From Gemmatimonadota bacterium (GTDB lineage Bacteria > Gemmatimonadota > Gemmatimonadetes > Longimicrobiales > Gaopeijiaceae), in contig JAUIEJ010000012.1 in NCBI GenBank assembly GCA_030428885.1, positions 124,001 through 188,000 of the forward strand: DNA of 64,000 nucleotides, written 5' to 3'. This document shows, piece by piece, positions 8,590 through 16,170 of the stretch. Position 1 is the first letter of the stretch, and each line of letters begins with the position of its first letter. The notes under the pieces are model-generated. The model ran no database searches, had not been told where the DNA came from, and saw only the letters and a list, made by a program, of their open reading frames with translations. Made by a program: the position numbers and the translations under genes.

Positions 8590-9951
8590 TCAGCCCCGGG
8601 CGAGCCAGTCGTCCAGCATGGCGCTCGTCACCGGCCCCAGCTCGACCCGGCCCTCCAATGCGTCCCGAACGAGCCTCCGTCCCCGGGCGCGCTCCCCCGC
8701 CGCCGCCAGGATCAATCCCGCCCGATAGAGCACCTCCGGGGTGGGGGCGCCCCAGGCCAGGGCCCGCTCGGCGTCGGCCGCGGCCTCCTCGGACCGCCCC
8801 ATGGTGTGGAGCACCCATCCGCGGGTGACCCAGGCCATGCGGTCCTGCCGCTGTTCGAGGTCGGTCTCCGCCAGGCGAAGCGCTCGTGGGCGCGTGGCGG
8901 GATCGTCGGACAGGAGGAGGGCGAGGGGGCGCCGGTACAGGCGCTCGGCGGCGGAATCGGCCGTGGCCCGGGCCATGAACGCCGAGCGCAGCGAGTCGGC
9001 GGCGGCCGAATCCCCGGTGGCGTCGGCGATCTCCGCCAGTACGCCGTACAGATCCAGATGGCGCCCGTGGTCCAGCGCCGCTCGGTAGAGCCGCTCCGCC
9101 GCCGCCGTGCCGCCGTCCACGCCGTACGCGATGGAGGCCAGACCTTCCAGAGCGGCGGGATAGGCGGGGATCAGGGCGAGGGCTTCGTGGAACCGCGCCG
9201 CCGACCGCTCGGCCGATCCCGAATGGAGAAGAAAGTGGCCGTGCTCCACCCGGGCCCACGCCCGCACCAGGGCCGGCTCGGCCCAGGCGTCGGTGAGCTC
9301 CACCACCCGGTCCATGATGGCGGCGGCCCGATCCACGTCTCCCAATCCGTCGATGAGCCGCGCTTCCCGGGAGAGATGGAGGATCGACTCCCGTTCGGGC
9401 GTGAGGCCTTCCAGGAGTTCCCGCGCCTCGGCATAGCGGCCCGAGGCCCACAGGGCGTCGAACGCGCCGTAGGCGCCGCTGTCGTCGGAGGGGTCGCCCA
9501 GGCTGCGCCGTCGACTCGCGGCGTCCAGCGCTCCGGGGAAGTCGTGCCGGGCCAGGGCCAGGGAGGTGCGCAGGGACCACAACGAGGCGTCGCCCGTGTG
9601 CCGTTCGGCGAGCCGGTCGAGGTAACCGGCGCCGAGGACGAGTTCCTGCGGGTCTCCCCATGCCCGGAACCGCATCTGGTGGAGCGCGGCGAGCCGGCGC
9701 AGGGCGAGGACATCGGTGGGGTCGAGGGCGAGGCGCCCCTCGAAGAAGGCCCGTTCGTCGGCCCGGAGTCCCTCGGGTGCGGGTGTGGCGGCCAGGACCC
9801 TCTCCAGCGAGGAATCGGGGACCAGGACCGAGGGCACCTCCGTGTGGCTGGGACTCGACCGGGTGAGGAGCAGGGGGATCACGGCCAGGGGAAGGAGGAG
9901 GGCCCAGCGGAGGGCCCGGGTTCGGGTCGTCGGGGCGGCGGTGGATTCCAC
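8590..9951 (-). CDS. Membrane-anchored TPR protein
   Basis: 453-aa protein with an N-terminal membrane anchor or signal (ALRWALLLPLAVIPLLLTR, residues ~14-32) followed by tetratricopeptide-like helical pairs throughout. Repeats such as DPTDVLALRRLAALHQM, DASLWSLRTSLALARHDFPGALDAASR and DRMAWVTRGWVLHTMGRSEEAAADAERALAWG are visible. It probably scaffolds protein interactions on the periplasmic side. It follows the two DUF4331-type genes on the same strand with about 100 bases of spacing. In my recollection DUF4331 genes are often followed by TPR genes, so a shared role is plausible but inferred. A GGAG ribosome site lies upstream of the start. Confidence 0.8.
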   Translation of the reverse strand: MESTAAPTTRTRALRWALLLPLAVIPLLLTRSSPSHTEVPSVLVPDSSLERVLAATPAPEGLRADERAFFEGRLALDPTDVLALRRLAALHQMRFRAWGDPQELVLGAGYLDRLAERHTGDASLWSLRTSLALARHDFPGALDAASRRRSLGDPSDDSGAYGAFDALWASGRYAEARELLEGLTPERESILHLSREARLIDGLGDVDRAAAIMDRVVELTDAWAEPALVRAWARVEHGHFLLHSGSAERSAARFHEALALIPAYPAALEGLASIAYGVDGGTAAAERLYRAALDHGRHLDLYGVLAEIADATGDSAAADSLRSAFMARATADSAAERLYRRPLALLLSDDPATRPRALRLAETDLEQRQDRMAWVTRGWVLHTMGRSEEAAADAERALAWGAPTPEVLYRAGLILAAAGERARGRRLVRDALEGRVELGPVTSAMLDDWLARG

Positions 9952-10055
9952 GGGGGACTCCGGATCGGGAGGATGGGCGGCAGCGGGAGAGGACGACGAG
10001 GGTGGCCCCGGCCGCGATACGTCGGTCGCGACCGGGGCCGAACGCCTCGGGGCCG

Positions 10056-10859
10056 TCAGTTGTTCGGCATCGCCAGGTAGGGGAAGCTCCCGAGGAAGGC
10101 GACGTCGTTGGCGTCGACGTTGTCGCTCTTCAGGCTCTCGATGCCCACGGTGACGCTGAGGGCCACGTCCACGGCGTCGTCGGCGAGGTCGCGGCCCGTG
10201 AGGGTGGCGAAGCTCGTCTCACCGGCCAGACTCACCGGCAGCGCGTCGGGAAGGAGCAGGGCCGCCGTGCCCGAGGGATCGGGGTTGGCCACGGCCCCGA
10301 GCACGGTCTCGAACCGGCCGGTGTAGGTCGCCAGATCGTCGGCCGGGGACGCCGTGTTGTAGTCGACCTTGCTGAAGGCCGGCGGGTGGTTGAACACGGT
10401 GTTCAACGCCGGGATGCCGATGCGGTCCACCTGGCGGTAGACGTAGTCGGCGCCGGTGCCCGCCAGGGCCACCATGACCGCGTCGCCCCCGGTCACCGGA
10501 ACGTCGAGTTGGGCCGAGGTGGGACCCGCGGAGACGGGATCGAAGATCAGACCGATCTCCAGGGTGGCGCCGGCGGCCAGGGTGGTGAGGCCCGGCGCGC
10601 CGTCGAGCATGAAGGCCGCGGCACCGCTGCCCGACACGGAGGGCGCGCCGAGCATCACCGACTCGGATCCGGTGTTGGTGAGAGTGACGATCCGGGTCAT
10701 GCCCGGACCGAAGTCCACGTCGAGGGCGCCGAAGTCCACCGACATGACGTCGGCGTCGACCATGGGAGCCACCGGCCCGACGGTGTCGTCGTCGCAGGCC
10801 GTCAGCGCGGCCACGGTGGCGAGGGCGGCGAGGGTACGGAACAGAGGAGAGGTCTTCAT
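10056..10859 (-). CDS. DUF4331 C-terminal half fused to a choice-of-anchor D (HYDIN-like) domain, lipoprotein
   Basis: 267-aa predicted lipoprotein. ATG at 10859 was chosen over an upstream ATG because GGAG lies 9 bases before it and the sequence begins with a clean signal peptide and lipobox (MKTSPLFRTLAALATVAALTAC). Residues ~35-125 form an Ig-like choice-of-anchor D/HYDIN domain (MSVDFGALDVDFGPGMTRIVTLTNTGSES). The remainder (VYRQVDRIGIPALNTVF... and the end LKSDNVDANDVAFLGSFPYLA) looks like the C-terminal half of DUF4331. The N-terminal half of that family is carried by the gene just upstream, 59 bases away on the same strand. Function of DUF4331 is unknown to me. Confidence 0.75.
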   Translation of the reverse strand: MKTSPLFRTLAALATVAALTACDDDTVGPVAPMVDADVMSVDFGALDVDFGPGMTRIVTLTNTGSESVMLGAPSVSGSGAAAFMLDGAPGLTTLAAGATLEIGLIFDPVSAGPTSAQLDVPVTGGDAVMVALAGTGADYVYRQVDRIGIPALNTVFNHPPAFSKVDYNTASPADDLATYTGRFETVLGAVANPDPSGTAALLLPDALPVSLAGETSFATLTGRDLADDAVDVALSVTVGIESLKSDNVDANDVAFLGSFPYLAMPNN

Positions 10860-10918
10860 GGAGGGGAACTCCGGTGGGGAGGCGTCGGTGCGGCGAAGGA
10901 ACGGGTCGAGGGGTCGGA

Positions 10919-11653
10919 TCATTGGCGCACACCGGTGGTCGCCCACGCGAAGAAGGCGTCGGAGGGGCCGATGCCCAGGGCGCCGGCCACCTGCGACTTC
11001 GGCACCTCCACCACGATGGCGAGGGTGTTCAGCCCGGCGAGGTCGTCGGTGGCGTCGGGGTTGAACTCGAGGGACTGCTCGTCGTCGGCGCCCACCTGTT
11101 CACCGAGGGCGGCGCCGAAGGCGGCGTTGAGCACGCTGGTGACGCTCCGGTCGCCGAACAGATCGATGAAGAAGGGGTCGTCCCGGGGACCGGCGAAGAT
11201 CGAGGTGCCGCCCTGGACCACGGTCTGGTCGAAGGGGGCGCGGATCGAGGGTGCCGATACGACCCCCATGGTCGTCGCGGTGGTGGCCACGGGCCCTCGC
11301 ACGTCGACCATCTGGTCCGTGCCCGACCCGAGGAAGGCCACCTGGATCACGGCGTCGGCGACGCCGTCCCGCTCCCGATCGAGATTGAACTGGTAGAGGC
11401 CCTCGGGATTGAAGGCCGCGTCGGCGGTGGCCTGCCCCGGCGCCAGCAGGGGCGACACCGTGAGGGCGAAGACGAGATTGTCGCCCCGGGCGAAGACGTA
11501 GAGGTCGTTGGCGTCGAGGTTGCCTTCGGTGGTGTCGGGCGAGTCGGCGTGGTCGGCGGCGCGCACGTCGAGGTTGGCCGCCACCACCACCCCGCCCACG
11601 GCGAGGATCCCGAGGGTGGAGCGGAGCAGGAACTGCGAGGGGTTGCGTGGCAT
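10919..11653 (-). CDS. DUF4331 N-terminal-half protein, exported
   Basis: 244-aa exported protein with signal peptide (LRSTLGILAVGGVVVAANLDVRA, cleavage near residue 33). The mature start ADHADSPDTTEGNLDANDLYVF is the DUF4331 hallmark (family proteins begin SSHREAP/ADHxDSP ... DxxDLYxF). FNPEGLYQFNLDRERDGVADAVIQVAF fits the first half of the family and may bind calcium through its Asp-rich loop. It ends near where full-length DUF4331 proteins continue, and the missing half is encoded next door. A candidate ECF promoter shared with the sigma factor gene (CAATCC, 17 bases, CGTA) sits 36 bases upstream, which suggests control by the neighbouring sigma/anti-sigma pair. Confidence 0.8.
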   Translation of the reverse strand: MPRNPSQFLLRSTLGILAVGGVVVAANLDVRAADHADSPDTTEGNLDANDLYVFARGDNLVFALTVSPLLAPGQATADAAFNPEGLYQFNLDRERDGVADAVIQVAFLGSGTDQMVDVRGPVATTATTMGVVSAPSIRAPFDQTVVQGGTSIFAGPRDDPFFIDLFGDRSVTSVLNAAFGAALGEQVGADDEQSLEFNPDATDDLAGLNTLAIVVEVPKSQVAGALGIGPSDAFFAWATTGVRQ

Positions 11654-11688
11654 GGTGTAGCCTGGGTTGGGGTTGAGTTCACCCTGGC

Positions 11689-11715
11689 TACGTCACCGCC
11701 CCGCCGAGCGGATTG
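11689..11715 (-). promoter_or_regulatory. Candidate ECF sigma promoter for the DUF4331 genes
   Basis: On the minus strand CAATCC (11710-11715) is followed by exactly 17 bases and CGTA (11689-11692), 36 bases before the ATG at 11653. The same pattern, CGATCC-N17-CGTA, lies upstream of the ECF sigma gene at 13164-13190. Two matching, correctly placed elements next to one sigma/anti-sigma pair make an autoregulated ECF regulon plausible. Only two examples support it. Confidence 0.55.
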
Positions 11716-11725
11716 GAACGCGGCG

Positions 11726-12499
11726 TTACTGCTGCGCCCACTCCCCCACGAGGAAGGGGGTGGAGGTGGGTTGGGCCGAGCCGCCTTCGGGCTCTTCGGT
11801 GATGGCGCCCACCGCGAAGGTCGATCCCTCCGGCGCCGACGTCCGCAGCAGGGCGGTGCCCGCCGCCGTCGTCTGGAAGGTGCCGAGGCTCACCGGATCG
11901 CCGCCGTCGGGAATGCCCCACAACTGGTAGATCCGGCCCACGGGCGCCGGAGGCAGGTCGAAGGCCGCGATGACCACGCTGCCCGAGGCCACGTTGTGGA
12001 AGATGCGGGCCGCGGGCAGCTCCTCGGTGCTCACCAGCGTGGTGGAGCGCACGTCGGGGCCCAGGAAGGCGGCCAGCAGGGAGTCCCGGGAGGCGATCTC
12101 GGCGGACTGGGCCGCCACCTGCTCGTCGGACCGCTCCAGGGCGGCTTCCAGCGACGCGCGGCTCTGGAGGAGCTGCCGGTTCGCGAGGCCGAGGGAGACG
12201 GCGGCCACCACGGCGGCGGCGGCCAGGTACCAGGGAAGCCGGGAGGGCGGTGGCGCCGGGGCCGGGGCCATGGGGCGCACGGCCCGGGCCTCGCTCATGA
12301 CCCGGTCCCGCAGGGCCGACGGCGCCGAGCGACGGGGCACGGCCTCGGCCAGGAGTCCCATGGCCTCCCGGTAGCTGTCCACTTCGGCCCGGAGAGACGG
12401 ATCCCGGGCCATCCGGGCCTCGAAGGCGCGCCGCTCGTCGGCGTCCAGGGCGTCGAGGACGTAGGCGGCCGCCAGGTCCGCCCGGTTCGGTCCGTTCAT
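11726..12499 (-). CDS. Anti-sigma factor, RskA-like
   Basis: 257-aa membrane-bound anti-sigma factor. The N-terminal cytoplasmic zinc-less anti-sigma domain (~1-85, with DLAAAYVLDALDADERRAFEARMARDP) is followed by one transmembrane helix (LPWYLAAAAVVAAVSLGLA, ~108-126). A coiled-coil-like stretch comes next (LLQSRASLEAALERSDEQVAAQSAEIASRDSLLAA). The periplasmic RskA C-terminal domain carries the family motif YQLWGIPDGGDPVSLGTF. It would hold the adjacent ECF sigma factor at the membrane until a signal triggers release, usually by proteolysis. The start overlaps the stop of the sigma gene by 4 bases (ATGA). Confidence 0.92.
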   Translation of the reverse strand: MNGPNRADLAAAYVLDALDADERRAFEARMARDPSLRAEVDSYREAMGLLAEAVPRRSAPSALRDRVMSEARAVRPMAPAPAPPPSRLPWYLAAAAVVAAVSLGLANRQLLQSRASLEAALERSDEQVAAQSAEIASRDSLLAAFLGPDVRSTTLVSTEELPAARIFHNVASGSVVIAAFDLPPAPVGRIYQLWGIPDGGDPVSLGTFQTTAAGTALLRTSAPEGSTFAVGAITEEPEGGSAQPTSTPFLVGEWAQQ

Positions 12500-13086
12500 G
12501 GCGAAGCCCTCCGAGCCGCGGCCAGCTCCCGGAGCTTGTTCATGCCGTCCCGCAGTCGCGTCTTCACGGTGCCCAGGGGCTCGGAGAGACGGTCGGCGAT
12601 CTCGGAGTGGGTCAGTCCCTCGAGATAGGCGAGGCCGATCACGGCGCGCTGCTTCTCCGTGACCTGGGCCAGCACCTCGTGCACCCGCTCCCCCGCCTCG
12701 CTCATCTCGGCGGCGCGGTCGGGGGCCGGCATCGGCGAGGCCAGGGGCACGGTGAGTCCGGCCGGATCGGCCTCGGCTCCCTTCTCCTCGCGCCGGCGCC
12801 GGCGCCGGTCGGCCCGGCGCCGGTCCAGGGCGCGGCTCCGGGTGATCATGACCAGGTAGGCTCCCACGCTGCCGCGATCGGCGTCGTGGTCGCGGTCGCG
12901 CCAGAGGCGAAGAAAGGCGTCGGCCACCGCCCCCTCGGCGTCGGCGGGATCGTCGACGATGGCCGCAGCGAGGGAGAACAGGCGATCCACGTAGCGGTCG
13001 TACAACTCGCCGAAGGCCCGCTCGTCACCCGCCCGGACCGCAGCCACCAACGCGGCGTCGGATCGTTCAGCGGACGCCACGGGCAC
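12496..13086 (-). CDS. ECF RNA polymerase sigma factor, SigK-like
   Basis: 196-aa ECF sigma factor. Region 2 is seen in AFGELYDRYVDRLFSLAAAIV and DAEGAVADAFLRLWRDRD. A basic linker (RRRADRRRRRREEK) and region 4 helix-turn-helix (QRAVIGLAYLEGLTHSEIADRLSEPLGTVKTRLRDG) follow. Start is GTG at 13086. It is coupled to the RskA-like anti-sigma gene, the arrangement of the SigK/RskA (ECF19-like) type. A candidate promoter of the same sequence class as the one in front of the DUF4331 gene lies about 77 bases upstream, suggesting positive autoregulation. Confidence 0.93.
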   Translation of the reverse strand: MPVASAERSDAALVAAVRAGDERAFGELYDRYVDRLFSLAAAIVDDPADAEGAVADAFLRLWRDRDHDADRGSVGAYLVMITRSRALDRRRADRRRRRREEKGAEADPAGLTVPLASPMPAPDRAAEMSEAGERVHEVLAQVTEKQRAVIGLAYLEGLTHSEIADRLSEPLGTVKTRLRDGMNKLRELAAARRASP

Positions 13087-13163
13087 CGCCGGGAGTGGAT
13101 GGACTGACCAGGCATGCGACCGAACTCGTGCTGAGCGGGAAGGCGTCCTGCGGACATTCCAGG

Positions 13164-13190
13164 TACGTCCCCACGCGACCGATCGGATCG
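13164..13190 (-). promoter_or_regulatory. Candidate autoregulatory ECF promoter upstream of the sigma factor gene
   Basis: Minus-strand CGATCC (13185-13190), 17 bases, CGTA (13164-13167), 77 bases before the GTG start. It matches the element in front of the DUF4331 gene at five of six -35 bases, all four -10 bases, and spacer length. Confidence 0.5.
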
Positions 13191-13270
13191 GATCGACGGA
13201 CCGGAGTCCCCCGGATCCCGGGATGAGAGCTCGTGGGTCCGCGCATGGTTCGAGTGTACCCTCGCTCCCC

Positions 13271-14908
13271 CTACTGAGCCAGCGCCACGTAGGTGGCCAC
13301 GGTGCAGATCACCACCAGCACCGACACCAGCCGGGCGTGCCGCCAGGGGTTCATGTCCACGAACCCACCGGAATCGGGCCCGGCCGCGCCGGCGGGCGCC
13401 GGGGCGGGCGAGGGCGCGCCGAACCGGCTCACCGCGGCCATGAGGAGCACCACGAGTCCGAACACGAAGGCCAGGAAATGGAGGAAATGCACGGGTTCGC
13501 TCAAGCCGAAGGTGGCGGCGAGGCGGGCCTGGATGGGGTCGTGGAAGGCGAAGTTGATGAGGAAGAAGAGCACGGGGCCCACGATCAACGCCGTCTTCGC
13601 CGCCGCTGCGGTGATCCGCCGGGTGAAGAGGGCCGCCAGCACCACCGCCAGCATGGGGCCGAAGAAGGTGGCGTTGATCTGCTGGAGGTAGTTGTAGAGG
13701 CTGCCCTCGGTGTCGATGAAGGGCGCCGCCACCATGGCCGCCACGGCCAGGACGACGCTGCACGTGCGGCCGGTCCGCACGAGTTGCCGCCCGTCGGCCG
13801 AGGGGTTCAACAGGGCCCGGTAGACCCCGTAGCTCCACAGGGTCGCGGCGCTGTTGAGCACGCTATTGAACGTGCTGAGGACCGCTCCCACCATGACTGC
13901 CGCGAAGATGCCCGTGAGGGCCGGCGGCAGCACGGCCTTCACCAGGGTGGGGTAGGCCAGGATCCCGTCGGTGGGCGCCAATTCCCCCTTGAACATGTGC
14001 CAGGCGATGACCCCGGGGAGCACGACCACCAGGGGCCCCAGCAGCTTCAGGAAGGCCCCGATGAGCACCCCCTTCTGCCCCTCGGCCAGGCTCCGGGCCC
14101 CCAGGGCGCGCTGGAGAATGGACTGGTTCACGCACCAGAAGAAGATCTGGTTCACCACCATGCCCGTGAACAGGACGCCGAAGGGCAGGAAGCTCCCGGG
14201 TTCGTTGCCGGTGATGTCGAACTTCGGCGTCTCTTCCCGATACACGGTCTGGAAGCCGGCGAGCACGCTCCCGTCACCCACGGTGAGGAGGGCCAGGACC
14301 GTCACCAGGACGCCCGCCGCCAGGAAGCCCACGCCGTTGACCGTGTCGGAGATGGCGACGGCCCGGAGTCCCCCGAAGATCGCGTAGAGCGAGCCCAGGG
14401 TGCCGATGCCCCAGATGAGGCCCCAGCGGGCCGTGTCGATGCCGATGCCCAGGCGGGCCGAGACGTCGAAGAGGCTCTCCAGGCCCGCGGCGCCGAAGAT
14501 GAGCACCACGGGGAGGATCGCCGCGGCGTACGACGCCAGGAAGAGCAGCGACATGATGACCCGCGTGGTCCGGTCGAACCGCGACTCCAGGAACTGGGGG
14601 ATCGTGGTGATCCCCATGCGCAGGTATCGGGGGAGGAACACCAGCGCCGTGAGCACCATGGCCAGCGCCGCGGTGGTCTCCCACGCCATGACGGCCACGG
14701 TGTGCTGGAAGGCGTCGCCGTTGAGCCCGATGAGGTGCTCGGTGGAGAGGTTGGTCAGGAGCAGCGACCCGGCGATCACCCACCCCGTGAGGCTGCGTCC
14801 GCCCAGGAAGAAGCCCTCGGGGGTGTCGCCCACGTGGTGCCGGCGGGTGCCGATGTAGGTCACCACCGCGACGAGGAGGGTGAATCCGAGGAATCCGGCG
14901 AGGATCAC
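13271..14908 (-). CDS. Sodium:solute symporter (SSS family)
   Basis: Inner-membrane transporter of 545 aa with about 14 hydrophobic helices, using the sodium gradient to import a small solute. Diagnostic segments are FFLGGRSLTGWVIAGSLLLTNLSTEHLIGLNGDAF (helix 1/2 region, SGLT-like TNLSTEHLIGLNG), FGGLRAVAISDTVNGV, and FNSVLNSAATLWSYGVYR (sodium-site helix). The GTG at 14908 places the first helix at the N-terminus as usual; an in-frame GTG 54 bases upstream is possible and neither has a clear ribosome site. It is divergently transcribed from a Gfo/Idh/MocA oxidoreductase, which suggests a sugar, inositol or sugar-acid substrate. The substrate is not determinable from sequence here. Confidence 0.9.
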   Translation of the reverse strand: MILAGFLGFTLLVAVVTYIGTRRHHVGDTPEGFFLGGRSLTGWVIAGSLLLTNLSTEHLIGLNGDAFQHTVAVMAWETTAALAMVLTALVFLPRYLRMGITTIPQFLESRFDRTTRVIMSLLFLASYAAAILPVVLIFGAAGLESLFDVSARLGIGIDTARWGLIWGIGTLGSLYAIFGGLRAVAISDTVNGVGFLAAGVLVTVLALLTVGDGSVLAGFQTVYREETPKFDITGNEPGSFLPFGVLFTGMVVNQIFFWCVNQSILQRALGARSLAEGQKGVLIGAFLKLLGPLVVVLPGVIAWHMFKGELAPTDGILAYPTLVKAVLPPALTGIFAAVMVGAVLSTFNSVLNSAATLWSYGVYRALLNPSADGRQLVRTGRTCSVVLAVAAMVAAPFIDTEGSLYNYLQQINATFFGPMLAVVLAALFTRRITAAAAKTALIVGPVLFFLINFAFHDPIQARLAATFGLSEPVHFLHFLAFVFGLVVLLMAAVSRFGAPSPAPAPAGAAGPDSGGFVDMNPWRHARLVSVLVVICTVATYVALAQ

Positions 14909-15051
14909 GGGCGGCGCGGGGCAGGGGGAGCGAAGGCGATCGGCGACGATGGGACCCCGCACGGGCCCGGGCAACCCGGGACGGCGCTGGCCTCCGGGAC
15001 GCGCTGCAGCGAGACTCGGTGCATTCCAGACCCGAACCCCGGGGGAACCGA

Positions 15052-16170
15052 GTGGGCAGACGACTGCGGCTGGCCGTGATGGGGGTGGGACGCATCGGCG
15101 CGTACCACGCCCTCCATCTCCAGGAACTGGCGGCGGAGCGCGGCGACTGCGTTCTGGTGGCGGTGGCCGATCGGCACGGCGACACCGCCGGCGCGGTGGC
15201 CTCACGCCTCGGGGTCGACCAGTCCGAGCCCATCCGGGCGTTCCCCTCGCCCGAGGCGCTGGTGGAGGCCGGGGTGGCCGACGCCGTGGTGGTGGCATCG
15301 CGCACGGCCGACCATCGCCGCGACGCCACGGCCCTGGTGGAGGGGGGACTCCGGATCCTGTTGGAGAAGCCCCTGGCCGGCACCCTCCACGAGTCCCGGG
15401 ACTTCGTGGCCTGGCTCGACGCCCACGAGGCTCGGCGGAGCGCCGTCATGCTGGCGTTCCAGCGGCGCTACGACCCCGCCATGCTCCGGGCCCGGGAACT
15501 CCTGGAGGCCGGCGCCATCGGCCGGCTCTTCAAGATCGTCTCGGTGCTGGAAGACCCGGTGCCCCCGCCCGCCGGGTACGAAAGCCCCGGGCTGCTGGTG
15601 GACATGGGGGTCCACAACGCCGATGAGATCCTCTGGCTCGGGGGGCGGGCCCCCACGGCAGTCGCGGGCTTCGGCGGGCGCCTCCACAACCAGACCCTGC
15701 CGGGCGTGACGTTCGAGGAACACGACGACGCCCTGATCCAGTTGTGGATGGGCGCGGGATGTACGGCCCAGCTCACCGTGAGCCGCAACCACGTGGCGGG
15801 CTACCGCAACGAGTGCGTGCTGTATGGGCGGGACGGCCTCATCCACGTGGGGCCCTTCGAGGGCGACGCCCGGCGGGTGCGTGTCCGGGCCGTGGGCGTG
15901 GACCACGAGGCCCTGGAGGACCGGGTCTTCGAGCTCCGGGACTACGGGCCCGACGCGCCGGTGTTCATCCAGCGCTTCGGAGCCGCCTACAAGGCCGAGG
16001 CCGCGGACTTCATCGACCGGTGCATCGACGGCCGCCCCTTCGCCGTGACCCATGGGGAGGGGCTCGCCGCCATGGAGGTGGTGGCGGCCGGGGCGACGGC
16101 GGTGTCGACGGGGACGGCGGTTCGCCTCACGGCGGGGGAGGACCCCAGCCCTGGACCCACACCTGGTTGA
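15052..16170 (+). CDS. Gfo/Idh/MocA-family NAD(P)-dependent oxidoreductase
   Basis: 372-aa cytoplasmic dehydrogenase. The N-terminal Rossmann fold has the dinucleotide motif LAVMGVGRIGAYHALHL, and the family signature LLEKPLAGTL carries the catalytic-region Lys of the EKP motif. The C-terminal alpha/beta domain includes VDMGVHNADEILWLGG, whose H-N-x-D is typical of inositol 2-dehydrogenase-like members. GTG at 15052 was chosen because GGGGGAA precedes it and the Rossmann strand begins at once; an ATG 33 bases upstream is the alternative. It is divergent from the sodium:solute symporter. Its end overlaps the convergent PD40 gene by 44 bases. The likely substrate is a polyol or sugar imported by that transporter (inference). 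Confidence 0.87.
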   Translation: MGRRLRLAVMGVGRIGAYHALHLQELAAERGDCVLVAVADRHGDTAGAVASRLGVDQSEPIRAFPSPEALVEAGVADAVVVASRTADHRRDATALVEGGLRILLEKPLAGTLHESRDFVAWLDAHEARRSAVMLAFQRRYDPAMLRARELLEAGAIGRLFKIVSVLEDPVPPPAGYESPGLLVDMGVHNADEILWLGGRAPTAVAGFGGRLHNQTLPGVTFEEHDDALIQLWMGAGCTAQLTVSRNHVAGYRNECVLYGRDGLIHVGPFEGDARRVRVRAVGVDHEALEDRVFELRDYGPDAPVFIQRFGAAYKAEAADFIDRCIDGRPFAVTHGEGLAAMEVVAAGATAVSTGTAVRLTAGEDPSPGPTPG

